Shown: positions 19,432 through 28,804 of the stretch, one piece after another | How positions within the stretch are numbered: position 1 is the first letter of the stretch | How the letters are laid out: the number at the start of each line of letters is the position of its first letter | Assembly (NCBI RefSeq): GCF_014648075.1 | Contig: NZ_BMQK01000003.1 | Coordinates: forward strand, 62,001 to 126,000 | Reading direction: 5' to 3' | DNA length: 64,000 bases | Origin: Streptomyces ruber | GTDB lineage: Bacteria > Actinomycetota > Actinomycetes > Streptomycetales > Streptomycetaceae | The notes under the pieces: generated by a model | The model's input: only the letters and a program-made list of their open reading frames with translations | What the model was told of the DNA's origin: nothing | Databases searched by the model: none | Made by a program: the position numbers and the translations under genes

Positions 19432-20184
19432 ATGCGAACAGGCGGTGCGAGCGGCGTGATACGGGCACGGGCCGCCGCGGCGGTCTGCGGCGCCCTGGTG
19501 ATGTCCCTGGCCGGATGCGGGGGTACGGACGGCGGGAGCGGAACGCAGGGCCAGGGAGCCACCGGTGGTCCGACGGGCCGGGCCAGGGCGGGCACCGTCG
19601 GGCTCGAACGCATCCCGGACGTCGGCGACCGCCTCCAGCGGCGCATCCCCGACGACTCCCGTCAGGTGGTGGCCGTCTACGGCGAGGGCGAGAACGACGC
19701 GGACTCCACCGTCGTCCTCTACGCCAAGAACGGTTCCACCTGGGACCTAACCCGCAGCTGGCAGGGGCACAACGGGAAGAAGGGCTGGACCACGGACCAC
19801 CACGAGGGCGACAACCGCAGCCCTGTCGGCGTGTTCACGCTCAGCGACGCGGGCGGTGTCCTGGCCGACCCCGGCACGAAACTGCCGTACACCCGGTCCG
19901 CGTCCTTCCAGGCCCCGCGCTCCTGGGCGAAGTCGCACTGGCACGACTTCGACTACGTCATCGCGATCGACTACAACCGCGTCAGGGGCACCTCGCCGAA
20001 CGACCCGACCCGCCCCGGGGGCCGGTCCGAGGGCGGCAGCATCTGGCTGCACATGGACCACGGCAGCGGGACGTCCGCGTGCGTGAGTCTGTCCCGGTCG
20101 GGGATGGAGTACCTGCTGCGCACGCTCGACCCCGAGCTGCACCCGGTGATCGTGATGGGGGACAGGGCGGAGCTGCAGGCCTGA
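19432..20184 (+). CDS. LD-transpeptidase-like (YkuD) lipoprotein
   Basis: A 250-residue secreted protein. From the ATG at 19432 (another lies at 19423) a signal peptide ends in the lipobox LAGC near residue 29, so it is probably a lipoprotein. After a Gly/Thr-rich linker, residues 65-250 resemble the YkuD-like family that cross-links peptidoglycan or acts on related peptides. The segment GGSIWLHMDHGSGTSACVSLS near residue 205 corresponds to the catalytic His and Cys region, but the usual Gly before Cys is Ala (SAC). Activity is therefore plausible but not certain. Confidence 0.75.
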   Translation: MRTGGASGVIRARAAAAVCGALVMSLAGCGGTDGGSGTQGQGATGGPTGRARAGTVGLERIPDVGDRLQRRIPDDSRQVVAVYGEGENDADSTVVLYAKNGSTWDLTRSWQGHNGKKGWTTDHHEGDNRSPVGVFTLSDAGGVLADPGTKLPYTRSASFQAPRSWAKSHWHDFDYVIAIDYNRVRGTSPNDPTRPGGRSEGGSIWLHMDHGSGTSACVSLSRSGMEYLLRTLDPELHPVIVMGDRAELQA

Positions 20185-20199
20185 CGGCCCGTCACCACG

Positions 20200-20784
20200 T
20201 CACTTGTCGCCGTCCGCCGTCACGACGGTCCGGCCGTCGCCGTCCGCCGCGACGGCGCTTCGGCCGTCGCCCGCCTGTGTGATGACGGTCCGGTCGTCGC
20301 CGTCCGTCGCGGGACGCGCCGCGTCCCCGTCCGTGGCCATCACCTCCGGCGGTATCCCGTCGAACAGGGTGTCCAGCAACCCGCCCAGTACGGTGCGCTG
20401 CTCGTCCGTCAGCGGGGCGAGGATCTCCTCGGCCGCCGTGCGGCGTGCCCGGCGCAGCTCCCGCAGGACCGCGCGCCCTTCGTCCGTGACCTCGATACGG
20501 ATGACGCGACGGTTGGTGGGATCGGGCACCCGGCGCACCCGTCCGCTCGCCTCCAGCCCGTCGACCAGGGTCGTCACGGCCCGGGGCACCACCTCGAGCC
20601 GCTCGGCGAGGTCGGCCATGCGGGGCGGCGCACCGTAGTGCGCGAGCGTGCGCAGCAGCCGGGACTGCGCCGGCGTGATGCCCAGTCCGCACCGCTCCAG
20701 ATGGCGCTTCTGGATGCGGTGCACGCGCCGGGTCAGGCGCAGCAGCTGCTCCGCGAGCAGGCCGTCGGCGTCGGGAGAGGTCAT
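20200..20784 (-). CDS. MarR-family transcriptional regulator
   Basis: A 194-residue MarR protein (MTSPDADGLLAEQLLRLTRRVHRIQ). The winged helix spans about residues 35-105 (ITPAQSRLLRTLAHYGAPPRMADLAERLEVVPRAVTTLVDGLEASGRVRRV and the wing DPTNRRVIRIEVTDEGR). After residue 150 the protein becomes a low-complexity tail of repeated DGDxRTV-like units, encoded by an imperfect repeat just before the stop codon. Divergent orientation from the ABC exporter and operator-like palindromes between them suggest that it represses the exporter. Confidence 0.92.
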   Translation of the reverse strand: MTSPDADGLLAEQLLRLTRRVHRIQKRHLERCGLGITPAQSRLLRTLAHYGAPPRMADLAERLEVVPRAVTTLVDGLEASGRVRRVPDPTNRRVIRIEVTDEGRAVLRELRRARRTAAEEILAPLTDEQRTVLGGLLDTLFDGIPPEVMATDGDAARPATDGDDRTVITQAGDGRSAVAADGDGRTVVTADGDK

Positions 20785-20808
20785 GCCGGAACAATATCAG
20801 GATGCCGT

Positions 20809-20842
20809 TCATTGTGAGCATAGGTAACAATGAGCTATGCTC
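20809..20842. promoter_or_regulatory. Interleaved inverted repeats, probable MarR operator
   Basis: In the 111-bp divergent gap, TCATTGT (20809-20815) pairs with ACAATGA (20827-20833), and GAGCATAG (20816-20823) pairs perfectly with CTATGCTC (20835-20842); both have 11-bp spacers. Two overlapping dyads, AT-richer than the surroundings, are what a pair of MarR dimers or a bidirectional operator would need. Confidence 0.65.
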
Positions 20843-20895
20843 CACCAGTCGTCCATCGGCCGATGTCCACGAGCACCCGATCCCCGTAGGAGCCC

Positions 20896-22698
20896 ATGCA
20901 TCCCGACGAACCTCCCGCCTGGACGCCCCCGCCCGCCGAGCCCGGCCGGCCGCGGCAGGTGCGCCGCATCCTGAAGCTGTTCCGTCCCTACCGGGGCCGT
21001 CTCGCCGTCGTCGGCCTGCTCGTCGGCGCCGCGTCGCTGGTCTCGGTCGCCACGCCGTTCCTGCTGAAGGAGATCCTGGACACCGCGATCCCCGAGGGGC
21101 GCACCGGCCTGCTGAGCCTGCTCGCGCTCGGCATGATCGTCGGCGCGGTACTCACCAGCGTCTTCGGCGTGCTGCAGACGCTGATCTCCACGACGGTCGG
21201 CCAGCGCGTCATGCACGACCTGCGCACCGCCGTGTACGACCGGCTGCAGCGCATGTCGCTCGCCTTCTTCACCCGGACCCGCACCGGGGAGGTCCAGTCG
21301 CGCATCGCCAACGACATCGGTGGCATGCAGGCGACCGTCACCTCCACCGCGACCTCCCTGGTCTCCAACCTGACCAGCGTCGTCGCCACGATCATCGCGA
21401 TGATCGCCCTGGACTGGCGGCTGACCGTGGTCACGCTGCTCCTGCTGCCGCTGTTCGTGTGGATCAGCCGCCGCGTCGGCAACGAACGCAAGAGGATCAC
21501 GACCGAGCGCCAGAAGCAGATGGCCGCCATGGCCGCCACCGTCACCGAGTCGCTGTCCGTGAGCGGCATCCTCCTCGGCCGCACCATGGGGCGCGCCGAC
21601 TCGCTCACGAAGTCCTTCGCCGGCGAGTCCGAGCAGCTGGTCGACCTGGAGGTGCGCTCCAGCATGGCGGGCCGCTGGCGCATGGCCGTCATCACGGTCG
21701 TGATGGCCGCCATGCCGGCCGTCATCTACTGGACCGCGGGGATGGCCTTCCAGCTCGGTGGCCCGTCCGTCTCGATCGGCACGCTCGTCGCGTTCGTCTC
21801 GCTCCAGCAGGGGCTGTTCCGCCCCACCGTCAGTCTCCTGTCGACCGGCGTCCAGATACAGACCTCGCTCGCCCTGTTCCAGCGCATCTTCGAGTACCTC
21901 GACCTCCCCGTCGACATCACCGAGCCCGAGCACCCGGTCCGGCTCGGCCAGGTCAAGGGGGAGATCCGCTTCGAGAAGGTCGCCTTCCGGTACGACGACA
22001 GGAGCGGCCCCGTCCTGGACGGCATCGACATCACCGTCCCCGCGGGCGGCAGCCTCGCCGTCGTCGGCCCCACCGGCGCCGGCAAGTCCACGCTCGGTTA
22101 CCTGGTGCCGCGCCTGTACGACGTGACGGAAGGCCGCGTCACACTGGACGGCGTGAACGTGCGCGACCTCGACTTCGACACACTCGCGCGCGCGGTCGGC
22201 GTCGTCTCCCAGGAGACGTACCTCTTCCACGCCTCGGTCGCCGACAACCTGCGCTTCGCCAAGCCGGACGCCACCGACGAGGAGCTGCACGCGGCGGCGA
22301 GGGCCGCCCAGATCCACGACCACATCCTGTCCCTGCCCGACGGGTACGAGACGGTCGTCGGGGAGCGTGGCCACCGCTTCTCCGGCGGAGAGAAACAGCG
22401 GCTCGCCATCGCCCGTACCATCCTCCGCGACCCGCCCGTGCTCATCCTCGACGAGGCCACCAGCGCCCTGGACACCCGTACGGAGCACGCCGTGCAGGAG
22501 GCCATCGACGCGCTCTCCGCCGACCGCACCACCATCACCATCGCCCATCGGCTGTCCACCGTTCGGGGGGCCGACCAGATCGTGGTCCTCGACTCCGGCC
22601 GCGCGCTCGAACGGGGAACGCACGAGGAGCTGTTGGCACGGAACGGGCGGTACGCCTCGCTCGTACGGCGGGACGCCCGACTGGAGCCGACAAGATGA
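20896..22698 (+). CDS. ABC exporter, fused permease-ATPase (homodimer type)
   Basis: A 600-residue exporter half-molecule. The N-terminus is short and Pro-rich (MHPDEPPAWTPPPAEPGRPRQVRRILKLFRPYRG), followed by six membrane segments (about residues 35-320) with the TRTRTGEVQSRIANDIGG coupling region near residue 125. The ATPase has Walker A VVGPTGAGKSTLGYLVPRLYD near residue 388, Q-loop VSQETYLFHASVADNLRF, signature HRFSGGEKQRLAIART near residue 493, and Walker B VLILDEATSALDTRTE. All ATP-site motifs are intact, so it can work as a homodimer. It is divergent from the MarR gene. Confidence 0.93.
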   Translation: MHPDEPPAWTPPPAEPGRPRQVRRILKLFRPYRGRLAVVGLLVGAASLVSVATPFLLKEILDTAIPEGRTGLLSLLALGMIVGAVLTSVFGVLQTLISTTVGQRVMHDLRTAVYDRLQRMSLAFFTRTRTGEVQSRIANDIGGMQATVTSTATSLVSNLTSVVATIIAMIALDWRLTVVTLLLLPLFVWISRRVGNERKRITTERQKQMAAMAATVTESLSVSGILLGRTMGRADSLTKSFAGESEQLVDLEVRSSMAGRWRMAVITVVMAAMPAVIYWTAGMAFQLGGPSVSIGTLVAFVSLQQGLFRPTVSLLSTGVQIQTSLALFQRIFEYLDLPVDITEPEHPVRLGQVKGEIRFEKVAFRYDDRSGPVLDGIDITVPAGGSLAVVGPTGAGKSTLGYLVPRLYDVTEGRVTLDGVNVRDLDFDTLARAVGVVSQETYLFHASVADNLRFAKPDATDEELHAAARAAQIHDHILSLPDGYETVVGERGHRFSGGEKQRLAIARTILRDPPVLILDEATSALDTRTEHAVQEAIDALSADRTTITIAHRLSTVRGADQIVVLDSGRALERGTHEELLARNGRYASLVRRDARLEPTR

Positions 22699-22741
22699 AG
22701 ATAAGCGGGGTTTGTCGGTATTCGCGGGTTACCGTGCCCGC

Positions 22742-23614
22742 ATGCAGACGAACATTCCGCCACGGAGCACGATGCGACTCACGCGCCGGGGCCGGTCCGC
22801 CCTCATCGCGGCCGGAGCCGTCGCGGCGGCCACCGCCGTGGCGGTGCCCCTGCTGATCACCGGGTACGGCGACCGCGCGGCGGGCAGGCGCCCGACCTCG
22901 CTGGTCGTCCCGGAAGGCTGGCGGTCGGCCCAGATCTACGAGGCCGTCGACAAGGCACTCGCCCTGCCCGCGGGCACCACCAAGAAGTCGCTGGGCAAGG
23001 CACGACTGAAGCTTCCGGCCGACGCCCAGGGCAATCCCGAGGGATATCTCTTCCCGGCGACGTACCCCCTGGACGAGAAGGCGACCCCGGAGTCCCTGCT
23101 GTCCACCATGGTCGACACCGCGAACGAGAGGTTCGGCGGCGGCCGGATCACGGCCGGGGCCCAGCGCAACGCCCTGAACGTGTACCAGGCGGTCACCATC
23201 GCCAGCATCGTCCAGGCCGAGGCCGCCACCAAGACGGACATGGGCAAGGTGGCCCGGGTCGTCCTCAACCGCCTGGAGCGGGGTATGCCGCTGCAGATGG
23301 ACTCCACCCTCAACTACGCGCTGAGCCGCTTCACGCTGGACACCCGCGAGAGCGACACGCGCATCCAGAGCCCCTACAACTCGTACCAGCGCATGGGGCT
23401 GCCGCCCACGCCGATCGCCAACCCGGGCGAACAGGCGATGCGGGCCGCGCTCCGGCCGACCCCGGGCGACTGGCTGTACTTCGCCACGGTGAAGCCGGGC
23501 GACACGCGCTTCACGGCCGACTACGCCGAACACCAGCGGAACGTCGCCGAGTTCAACCGCCACCGGGAGCGCGAACGGAAGAGCGAGGGAAAGAGCGCCG
23601 AGCCGGCGAAGTGA
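22742..23614 (+). CDS. MltG-like endolytic murein transglycosylase
   Basis: A 290-residue YceG/MltG-family protein that would cut nascent glycan strands at the outer face of the membrane. A basic N-terminus precedes one membrane segment (ALIAAGAVAAATAVAVPLLIT, about residues 20-40). The family pattern follows: VPEGWRSAQIYEAV, then PEGYLFPATYPL near residue 98, and the catalytic-glutamate segment IVQAEAATKTDMGKVARVVLNRL near residue 155, then LQMDSTLNYAL and the region with PYNSYQRMGLPPTPIANPG near residue 215. It lacks the long cytoplasmic extension of the main streptomycete MltG, so it is a shorter paralog. Confidence 0.9.
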   Translation: MQTNIPPRSTMRLTRRGRSALIAAGAVAAATAVAVPLLITGYGDRAAGRRPTSLVVPEGWRSAQIYEAVDKALALPAGTTKKSLGKARLKLPADAQGNPEGYLFPATYPLDEKATPESLLSTMVDTANERFGGGRITAGAQRNALNVYQAVTIASIVQAEAATKTDMGKVARVVLNRLERGMPLQMDSTLNYALSRFTLDTRESDTRIQSPYNSYQRMGLPPTPIANPGEQAMRAALRPTPGDWLYFATVKPGDTRFTADYAEHQRNVAEFNRHRERERKSEGKSAEPAK

Positions 23615-23627
23615 GACGGCGACGCGG

Positions 23628-23642
23628 GGGACGGGGCGTCCC
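23628..23642. terminator. Short hairpin between convergent genes
   Basis: GGGACG, loop GGG, CGTCCC lies between the mltG stop (23614) and the flavoprotein stop (23651). A six-pair GC stem with no T-run is typical for streptomycete terminators, but it is short. Confidence 0.4.
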
Positions 23643-23650
23643 ACGGCGCG

Positions 23651-24733
23651 TCACGCGGCGAGCGGCTCCCCCGCCAGCAGGCGCCCGATGTCCCGGACCG
23701 CGGCACGCCCGGCCCGGTTCGCGCCGATCGTGCTGGCCGACGGGCCGTACCCGACCAGGTGGATCCGGGCGTCGGCGACCGTGCGGGTGCCCTCGACACG
23801 GATGCCGCCACCCGGCTCGCGCAGCCGCAGCGGCGCCAGGTGGCCGACGGCCGCGCGGAACCCGGTCGCCCACAGGATGACGTCGGCGTCCACGTGCCGT
23901 CCGTCGTTCCACTCCACCCCGTCCGGCGTGACCCGGTCGAACATCGGCTGCCGATCCAGCACACCGTCCGCCAGGCCCCGGCGGACGGCGTCGTTCAGCG
24001 GCAGCCCCGTCACCGACACCACACTCCTCGGCGGCAGCCCGCGCCGTACCCGCTCCTCCACGAGCGCCACGGCCGCCCGCCCCGCCTCCTCGTCGAACGG
24101 ACCCTCCCGGAAGACGGGCGGACGCCGGGTCACCCACGTGGTCGCGGCGGCGAAGGGGGCGATCTCCAGCAGGTGCTGTGTACCGGACGCACCACCGCCC
24201 ACGACGACCACCCGCTGCCCCGCGAACTCCTCCGGTCCCGCGTACTGCGCCGTGTGCAACTGCCGCCCCCGGAACGTCTCCTGGCCCGGGTGGTGCGGCC
24301 AGAACGGACGGTCCCAGGTGCCGGTCGCGTTGATCAGGGCCCGTGCCGACCACACCCCGGCGGAGGTCTCGACGAGCAGCCGCCCCGCGTCCCCCTCGCG
24401 CACCGCCCGCACGTGGACCGGCCGGCGCACCCGCAGGCCGAACTCCCGCTCGTACGCGTCGAAGTACTCCCCGACGACCTCGGAGGACGGACGCGCCGGA
24501 TCCGCGCCCGTCAGCTCCATGCCCGGAAGCGCGTGCATCCCGTGCACCTTGCCCCACGTCAGCGAGGGCCACCGGAACTGCCAGGCGCCGCCCGGCCGGG
24601 GGGCGTGGTCGAGCACCACGAAGTCGCGGTCCGGCTCGGAACCGGTGCGCCGCAGATGATAGGCGGCGGAGAGCCCGGCCTGACCGGCCCCCACCACGAC
24701 GACGTCGACCTCACGTGCCCCGGAGTTGTTCAC
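23651..24733 (-). CDS. Flavin-dependent monooxygenase/NADPH oxidoreductase
   Basis: A 360-residue flavoprotein from the GTG at 24733 (MNNSGAREVDVVVVGAGQAGLSAAYHL). The FAD-binding GxGxxG is at about residues 14-19, and the second dinucleotide-binding motif VVVVGGGASGTQHLLE is near residue 165. The segment RPGGAWQFRWPSLTWGKVHGMHALPGM fits the YhiN/CzcO or bacterial FMO-like class. A late ATGF-type segment (ILWATGFRAAVGHL) near residue 295 is also typical. Substrate unknown. A much longer open frame to 25270 is antisense to YjbQ and is not used. Confidence 0.85.
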   Translation of the reverse strand: MNNSGAREVDVVVVGAGQAGLSAAYHLRRTGSEPDRDFVVLDHAPRPGGAWQFRWPSLTWGKVHGMHALPGMELTGADPARPSSEVVGEYFDAYEREFGLRVRRPVHVRAVREGDAGRLLVETSAGVWSARALINATGTWDRPFWPHHPGQETFRGRQLHTAQYAGPEEFAGQRVVVVGGGASGTQHLLEIAPFAAATTWVTRRPPVFREGPFDEEAGRAAVALVEERVRRGLPPRSVVSVTGLPLNDAVRRGLADGVLDRQPMFDRVTPDGVEWNDGRHVDADVILWATGFRAAVGHLAPLRLREPGGGIRVEGTRTVADARIHLVGYGPSASTIGANRAGRAAVRDIGRLLAGEPLAA

Positions 24734-24817
24734 GTTTCTACCAACCACCCGAGGTGCGCGGATCTTCCCGGCAGGCCGCCCGGCACGCCGAGGGGCCGGG
24801 TGAGCGAGGATGGACCC

Positions 24818-25240
24818 ATGTCCGATGCCTTCACCACCCGAGTCCTGAACGTCTCCTCCGGCTCCCGGGAGACCGTCGTCGATCTCACCCGCGACTGCGA
24901 AACGTTCCTGAGGGAGGTGGCCGCCGGCCGCGACGGCCTCCTGAACGTCTTCGTCCCCCACGCGACCGCCGGTATCGCCCTCATCGAGACGGGCGCCGGC
25001 AGCGACGACGACCTGCTCACCGCCCTGCACTCGCTGCTCCCCGCGGACGACCGCTGGCAACACCGCCACGGCAGCCCCGGCCACGGCCGCGACCACGTCC
25101 TCCCGGCGATCGTCCCGCCCCACGCCACCCTCCCGGTCGTCGGCGGCAGTCTGGAACTGGGGACCTGGCAGTCGGTGTGCCTCGTGGACACCAATAAGGA
25201 CAATGCCAACCGTCAGGTGCGGCTGAGCTTCCTCGGCTGA
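24818..25240 (+). CDS. yjbQ: YjbQ-family secondary thiamine-phosphate synthase
   Basis: A 140-residue UPF0047/YjbQ protein. It contains LLNVFVPHATAGIALIETG near residue 45, the HGSPGHGRDHVLPAIVPPH segment near residue 83, and the C-terminal SLELGTWQSVCLVDTNKDNANRQVRLSFLG, all characteristic of the family. YjbQ proteins show weak thiamine-phosphate synthase activity; the physiological role is not settled. It is the last gene before the copper island. Confidence 0.93.
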   Translation: MSDAFTTRVLNVSSGSRETVVDLTRDCETFLREVAAGRDGLLNVFVPHATAGIALIETGAGSDDDLLTALHSLLPADDRWQHRHGSPGHGRDHVLPAIVPPHATLPVVGGSLELGTWQSVCLVDTNKDNANRQVRLSFLG

Positions 25241-25336
25241 CTGGGAGACGGAACCGTAGCGTCGAACCACGGCCGTACCGAATACCTCCCGGCCCGTGCG
25301 TGATCAGCCCGTGTGAGTCATGATCCTGGGCGCGGC

Positions 25337-25379
25337 GGGTGGCGGGATCCTCACCCTCGACCTCTTGCCCCGAATGAGG
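25337..25379 (-). repeat. Left tRNA-Pro-like direct repeat (putative att relic)
   Basis: GGGTGGCGGGATCC, ACCC, CGACC, CTT and CCCGAA in order match the repeat at 34699-34743 at 36 of 45 aligned positions (seven mismatches, two one-base gaps) in the same orientation. Read on the minus strand, the pair resembles the anticodon arm to 3' end of a proline tRNA, the site type used by pSAM2-like integrases. This left copy is the more degenerate one. It lies in a 278-bp gene-free gap (25241-25518) between yjbQ and the copper ATPase. Confidence 0.5.
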
Positions 25380-25518
25380 TCCGGGCGCTCCCAGGAGACG
25401 CGGAACCAGTCAGGGGCCCGCCCCGTGAGACCGGGTTGGCCACGCCCTGCTCGGCGTCGTCCGCGCGAAGTAGGCGAACCCGGCGGGATCGATCTCGCCG
25501 GGGTCTCCCGTACCGCAC

Positions 25519-28233
25519 CTACTCACGCCGGACGTCGTTCGGCTGGGCCGCCGAAGCCGCATGGCGCTCCGGGGCCGCGTCGTAGGCGGACGCGCAGTCC
25601 GTGGAGCAGAAGTACAGGGTGCCCTGCGGGGTGTCCCGCCGCTCCGGTGCGGTCGCCGGGTCGACCTGCATGCCGCACACCGGGTCGGTTGCCGGCGGTG
25701 CGGACGGTTCGGTGACACTTTCCACCGTCGGCCGTACGCCCGTGTCCTCGGCGTCCGGCAACGGTGCCGGAAGCCAGCGGCGGAGCCGGGAGGCGTTGGT
25801 GACGACGGAGAGGGAGGACAGGGCCATGGCCGCGGCGGCGATGATCGGGCTGAGCCGGATGCCCCACAGGGGGTGGAGGGCGCCGGCGGCGACCGGGATG
25901 CCGACGGCGTTGTAGATCAGGGCGAAGAACAGGTTCTGCCTGATGTTGCGCATGGTCGCCCGGGACAGCCGGATCGCGGTGACGACGCCGGACAGTGAGC
26001 CGGAGATGAGCGTGATGTCGGCGGCCTCGATGGCGACATCGGTGCCGGTGCCGATCGCGAATCCCACGTCGGCCTGGGCCAGGGCGGGCGCGTCGTTGAT
26101 GCCGTCGCCGACCATGCCGACGGTCCGGCCCTCGCCTTGAAGCCTGCGGATCTCGTCGGCCTTGTGCTCCGGCAGCACCTCGGCCAGCACCCGCCGTACG
26201 CCGACCTGGCCGGCGATCGCGGCGGCGGTGCGGGCACTGTCGCCGGTGAGGATGACGGTGTCGATGTCAAGGCCGTGCAGGGCGGCGATGGCCTGGACGG
26301 AGTCCTCCTTGACGGTGTCGGCCACGGCCAGCACGCCGGCCGGTCGCCCGTCCACCGCGGCCAGTACGGGCGTCTTGCCCTGGGTGGCGAACTCCTCGGC
26401 CGACACGGCGAGTTGCCCGGTGCCGATGCCGGCGTCCGAGAGCAGACGGGCGGTACCCACGAGGACGGACCGGTCGTCCACGGTGGCCCGAACGCCCTTG
26501 CCGGTGACGGAATCGAAGGCCGATGCGGCGGGCACCTCCAGGCCGCGCCGGCGGGCGCCCGCAAGGATCGCGGTGGCCAGCGGGTGCTCGCTGTCCGCCT
26601 CGGCGGCGGCGACCAGCGCCAGCAGGCCGTCCACCGTCAAGCCGTCGGCGGGCCGGATGTCGGTGAGGACCGGCTTGCCCGCGGTGACGGTGCCGGTCTT
26701 GTCGAGGACGACGGTGTCCAGTTGGTGCGCGGTCTCCAGGGCCTCGGCGGAGCGGATCAGGATCCCCGTCCGAGCGCCCTTGCCGGTGCCGACCATCACC
26801 GACAGCGGGGTGGCCAGGCCCAGAGCGCAGGGGCAGGCGATGATCAGAACGGCCACGGCCGAGACGAGCGCGAGCGTCAGCGCGGGAGAGGGGCCGACGG
26901 TGTACCAGAGGGCGAAGGCGGCGACGGCGATCGCGATCACGGCGGGCACGAAGTAGGCGGAGATCGCGTCGGCGAGCCGCTGGATCGGCGCCTTGGACGC
27001 CTGAGCCTGCTGCACCAGCCGGATGATCTGGGCCAGCATCGTGTCGGCGCCGACCTTGGCCGCCCGCACCCGCAGGGAACCGGTGGTGTTGACGGTGGCG
27101 CCGATGACCGTGTCCCCGGCCCGCTTGGTGACGGGCATCGCCTCCCCCGTGACCATCGACTCGTCCACCGCCGACGTCCCGGAGAGGACCTCGGCGTCGA
27201 CGGGGATCTTCTCGCCGGGCCGGACGGCGATCTCGTCGCCCACGACGACCTCGTCCACGGGGATGTCGGCCTCCGAGCCGTCCCGTACGACGCGGGCGGT
27301 ACGGGCCTTCAGTCCCAGCAGCGCCCGGATGGCCTCGCCGGTTCCGGCCTTGGCCCGTGCCTCCAGCAGCCGCCCGAGCACGATGAGGGTGAGGATGACG
27401 CCGACCGCCTCGAAGTAGACCTCGCGGACGTCCTCCGGCAGCAGCGACGGGGCCAGCGTGACCAGCAGGCTGTAGCCGTAGGCGGCCGAGGTGCCCAGCG
27501 TGATCAGGGAGTTCATGTCGGCGCTCCGGTGGCGCAGGGTCAGCCAGCCGATGCGGTGGATCGGCCACCCGGTGTAGAACATCACCGGCGTGACCAGAGC
27601 AAGCTGTACCCAGTGGTTCAGCAGCCAGCCCGGCACCCGGTCGGCACCGAAGAGCTCGTGGGCCATCACGGCGAACAGCACGGGCAGCGTCAGCACCGTG
27701 CCGACCGCGACCCGCCGCCCGAGGTCCGCGATCTCCGCACGCCGCTCGGCGACCTCGGCTGCCTCGGCGTCGGCCGCGGACGTACGGTCCCCCGGTGCCG
27801 TGACAACAGCCGTATCAACGGCCGGGAGTCCCTCGTCGCCGCTCGGGCCGCCGCCCTCGCCCGGGTCGACGACGAGCGTGCCGTGGATCATGTTCATCCC
27901 GCAGGCGAACCCGTACGACCCCGTCCGCTCGGGCCGCAGGCGCACGGTCGTGCGCCGGTACGCGGGCAATCCGGCGCTGACCCGCAGATCGGGGAAGACG
28001 ACCCGGTTGGTGCACTCACCGGACTCCTGCCGGTCGAAGACCAGCTCGACCGGCACTCCCTGCCGCACCCGGATCACATTCGGGCTGTAGCCGCCCCGCA
28101 CGCTCACCTCGATCCGCTGCACTCCCCCCTCCAGCCGTGCGGCGCGAGCGCGGCGTGGACCGAAGAAGAACCAGCCCAGCGTGGCGACGAGTACGACGGC
28201 CAGGGTCACGACGACGATGTCGGCGGTATCCAT
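25519..28233 (-). CDS. copA: Cu(I) P-type ATPase with cupredoxin and YHS domains
   Basis: A 904-residue P1B ATPase that exports Cu(I). From the ATG at 28233: a membrane segment (residues 6-24), then a cupredoxin-like domain (about 35-125) with Cys74 and the ligand-like cluster CGMNMIHG (111-118). Eight membrane segments follow about residue 175; CPC is at 467-469, the phosphorylation site DKTGT at 511-515, SEHP at 548-551, GDGIND at 709-714, and the late membrane motifs YN (774-775) and [14 protein letters not shown] fit Cu(I) specificity. A YHS/TRASH-type metal site (DPVCGM 850-855, [10 protein letters not shown]) ends the protein. The usual N-terminal HMA domain is absent, replaced by the cupredoxin. 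Confidence 0.92.
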   Translation of the reverse strand: MDTADIVVVTLAVVLVATLGWFFFGPRRARAARLEGGVQRIEVSVRGGYSPNVIRVRQGVPVELVFDRQESGECTNRVVFPDLRVSAGLPAYRRTTVRLRPERTGSYGFACGMNMIHGTLVVDPGEGGGPSGDEGLPAVDTAVVTAPGDRTSAADAEAAEVAERRAEIADLGRRVAVGTVLTLPVLFAVMAHELFGADRVPGWLLNHWVQLALVTPVMFYTGWPIHRIGWLTLRHRSADMNSLITLGTSAAYGYSLLVTLAPSLLPEDVREVYFEAVGVILTLIVLGRLLEARAKAGTGEAIRALLGLKARTARVVRDGSEADIPVDEVVVGDEIAVRPGEKIPVDAEVLSGTSAVDESMVTGEAMPVTKRAGDTVIGATVNTTGSLRVRAAKVGADTMLAQIIRLVQQAQASKAPIQRLADAISAYFVPAVIAIAVAAFALWYTVGPSPALTLALVSAVAVLIIACPCALGLATPLSVMVGTGKGARTGILIRSAEALETAHQLDTVVLDKTGTVTAGKPVLTDIRPADGLTVDGLLALVAAAEADSEHPLATAILAGARRRGLEVPAASAFDSVTGKGVRATVDDRSVLVGTARLLSDAGIGTGQLAVSAEEFATQGKTPVLAAVDGRPAGVLAVADTVKEDSVQAIAALHGLDIDTVILTGDSARTAAAIAGQVGVRRVLAEVLPEHKADEIRRLQGEGRTVGMVGDGINDAPALAQADVGFAIGTGTDVAIEAADITLISGSLSGVVTAIRLSRATMRNIRQNLFFALIYNAVGIPVAAGALHPLWGIRLSPIIAAAAMALSSLSVVTNASRLRRWLPAPLPDAEDTGVRPTVESVTEPSAPPATDPVCGMQVDPATAPERRDTPQGTLYFCSTDCASAYDAAPERHAASAAQPNDVRRE

Positions 28234-28277
28234 CACAGGCCTTCTCTCTGTCCGGCTCCTTCCAGACTGCACCCGGA

Positions 28278-28292
28278 TACCCCTAGGGGGTA
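28278..28292. promoter_or_regulatory. CsoR-like palindrome upstream of copA
   Basis: TACCCCTAGGGGGTA is an almost perfect G-tract palindrome 45 bp upstream of the copA start and between copA and the divergent plus-strand operon. Such TACCCC-GGGGTA dyads are the type bound by the copper sensor CsoR in actinobacteria. No csoR gene is in the window, so the regulator would be encoded elsewhere. Assignment is by resemblance. Confidence 0.6.
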
Positions 28293-28434
28293 AGGGACCT
28301 ATGGCCCCGGTGCGTTGGCCTCATCGACCCAAGACGGGCCGCTGGGCGCGGTGGACCGTGAAGGTGAGCTCGTCGGGGAGGCTCAGGCGCCGGGCTCCGT
28401 CTCCCGTCGGTCCGTGAAGAAGCGGGTGACCGCG

Positions 28435-28804
28435 ATGTTCTGGTACGACCACGATCTCAGCGCATGGGGCTGGTTCGCCGTGTCGACCGGCATGATCCTC
28501 TTCTGGGCGTTGATCATCACCCTCGGTGTCCTGCTCGTCCGCGCCCTGGCCCGAGCGGGCGACACCGGGACGGCGGCCGGCACCCGGGTATGCCGACTCC
28601 GAGAAACCGCTCGCCATGGGGCACCGCCCACGCCCTTGAGGCAGTGGGAAGTTTCGCCCGCGGTGAGATCGACGAGGACGGATACGACCGCCGTCTGACG
28701 GTCCTGCCGTCCTGCGCGGACGCACCGGCGACCGCGCCCGGCTCACCGAGGGCCGACCGCACAACCACCCGACGGGCACGCTTCTTCAAGGAGGCCCGCG
28801 ATGA
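28435..28804 (+). pseudogene. SHOCT-domain small membrane protein, two frameshifts
   Basis: The frame starting ATG 28435 gives MFWYDHDLSAWGWFAVSTG and one membrane segment (about residues 19-40), typical of a small actinobacterial SHOCT protein. The SHOCT part, FARGEIDEDGYDRRLTVL, is in a different frame (near 28650-28700), and the likely C-terminus (RTGDRARLTEGRPHNH, ending at TGA 28802-28804) is in a third. That last stop overlaps the next ATG as ATGA, which supports it as the original end. Two frameshifts (near 28580 and 28705) therefore break the gene; sequencing error is the alternative. Confidence 0.65.

Noticed and set aside
24734..25270. N-terminal extension of the flavin monooxygenase
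   Set aside because: It is antisense to yjbQ; the FAD motif begins 13 residues after the GTG at 24733.
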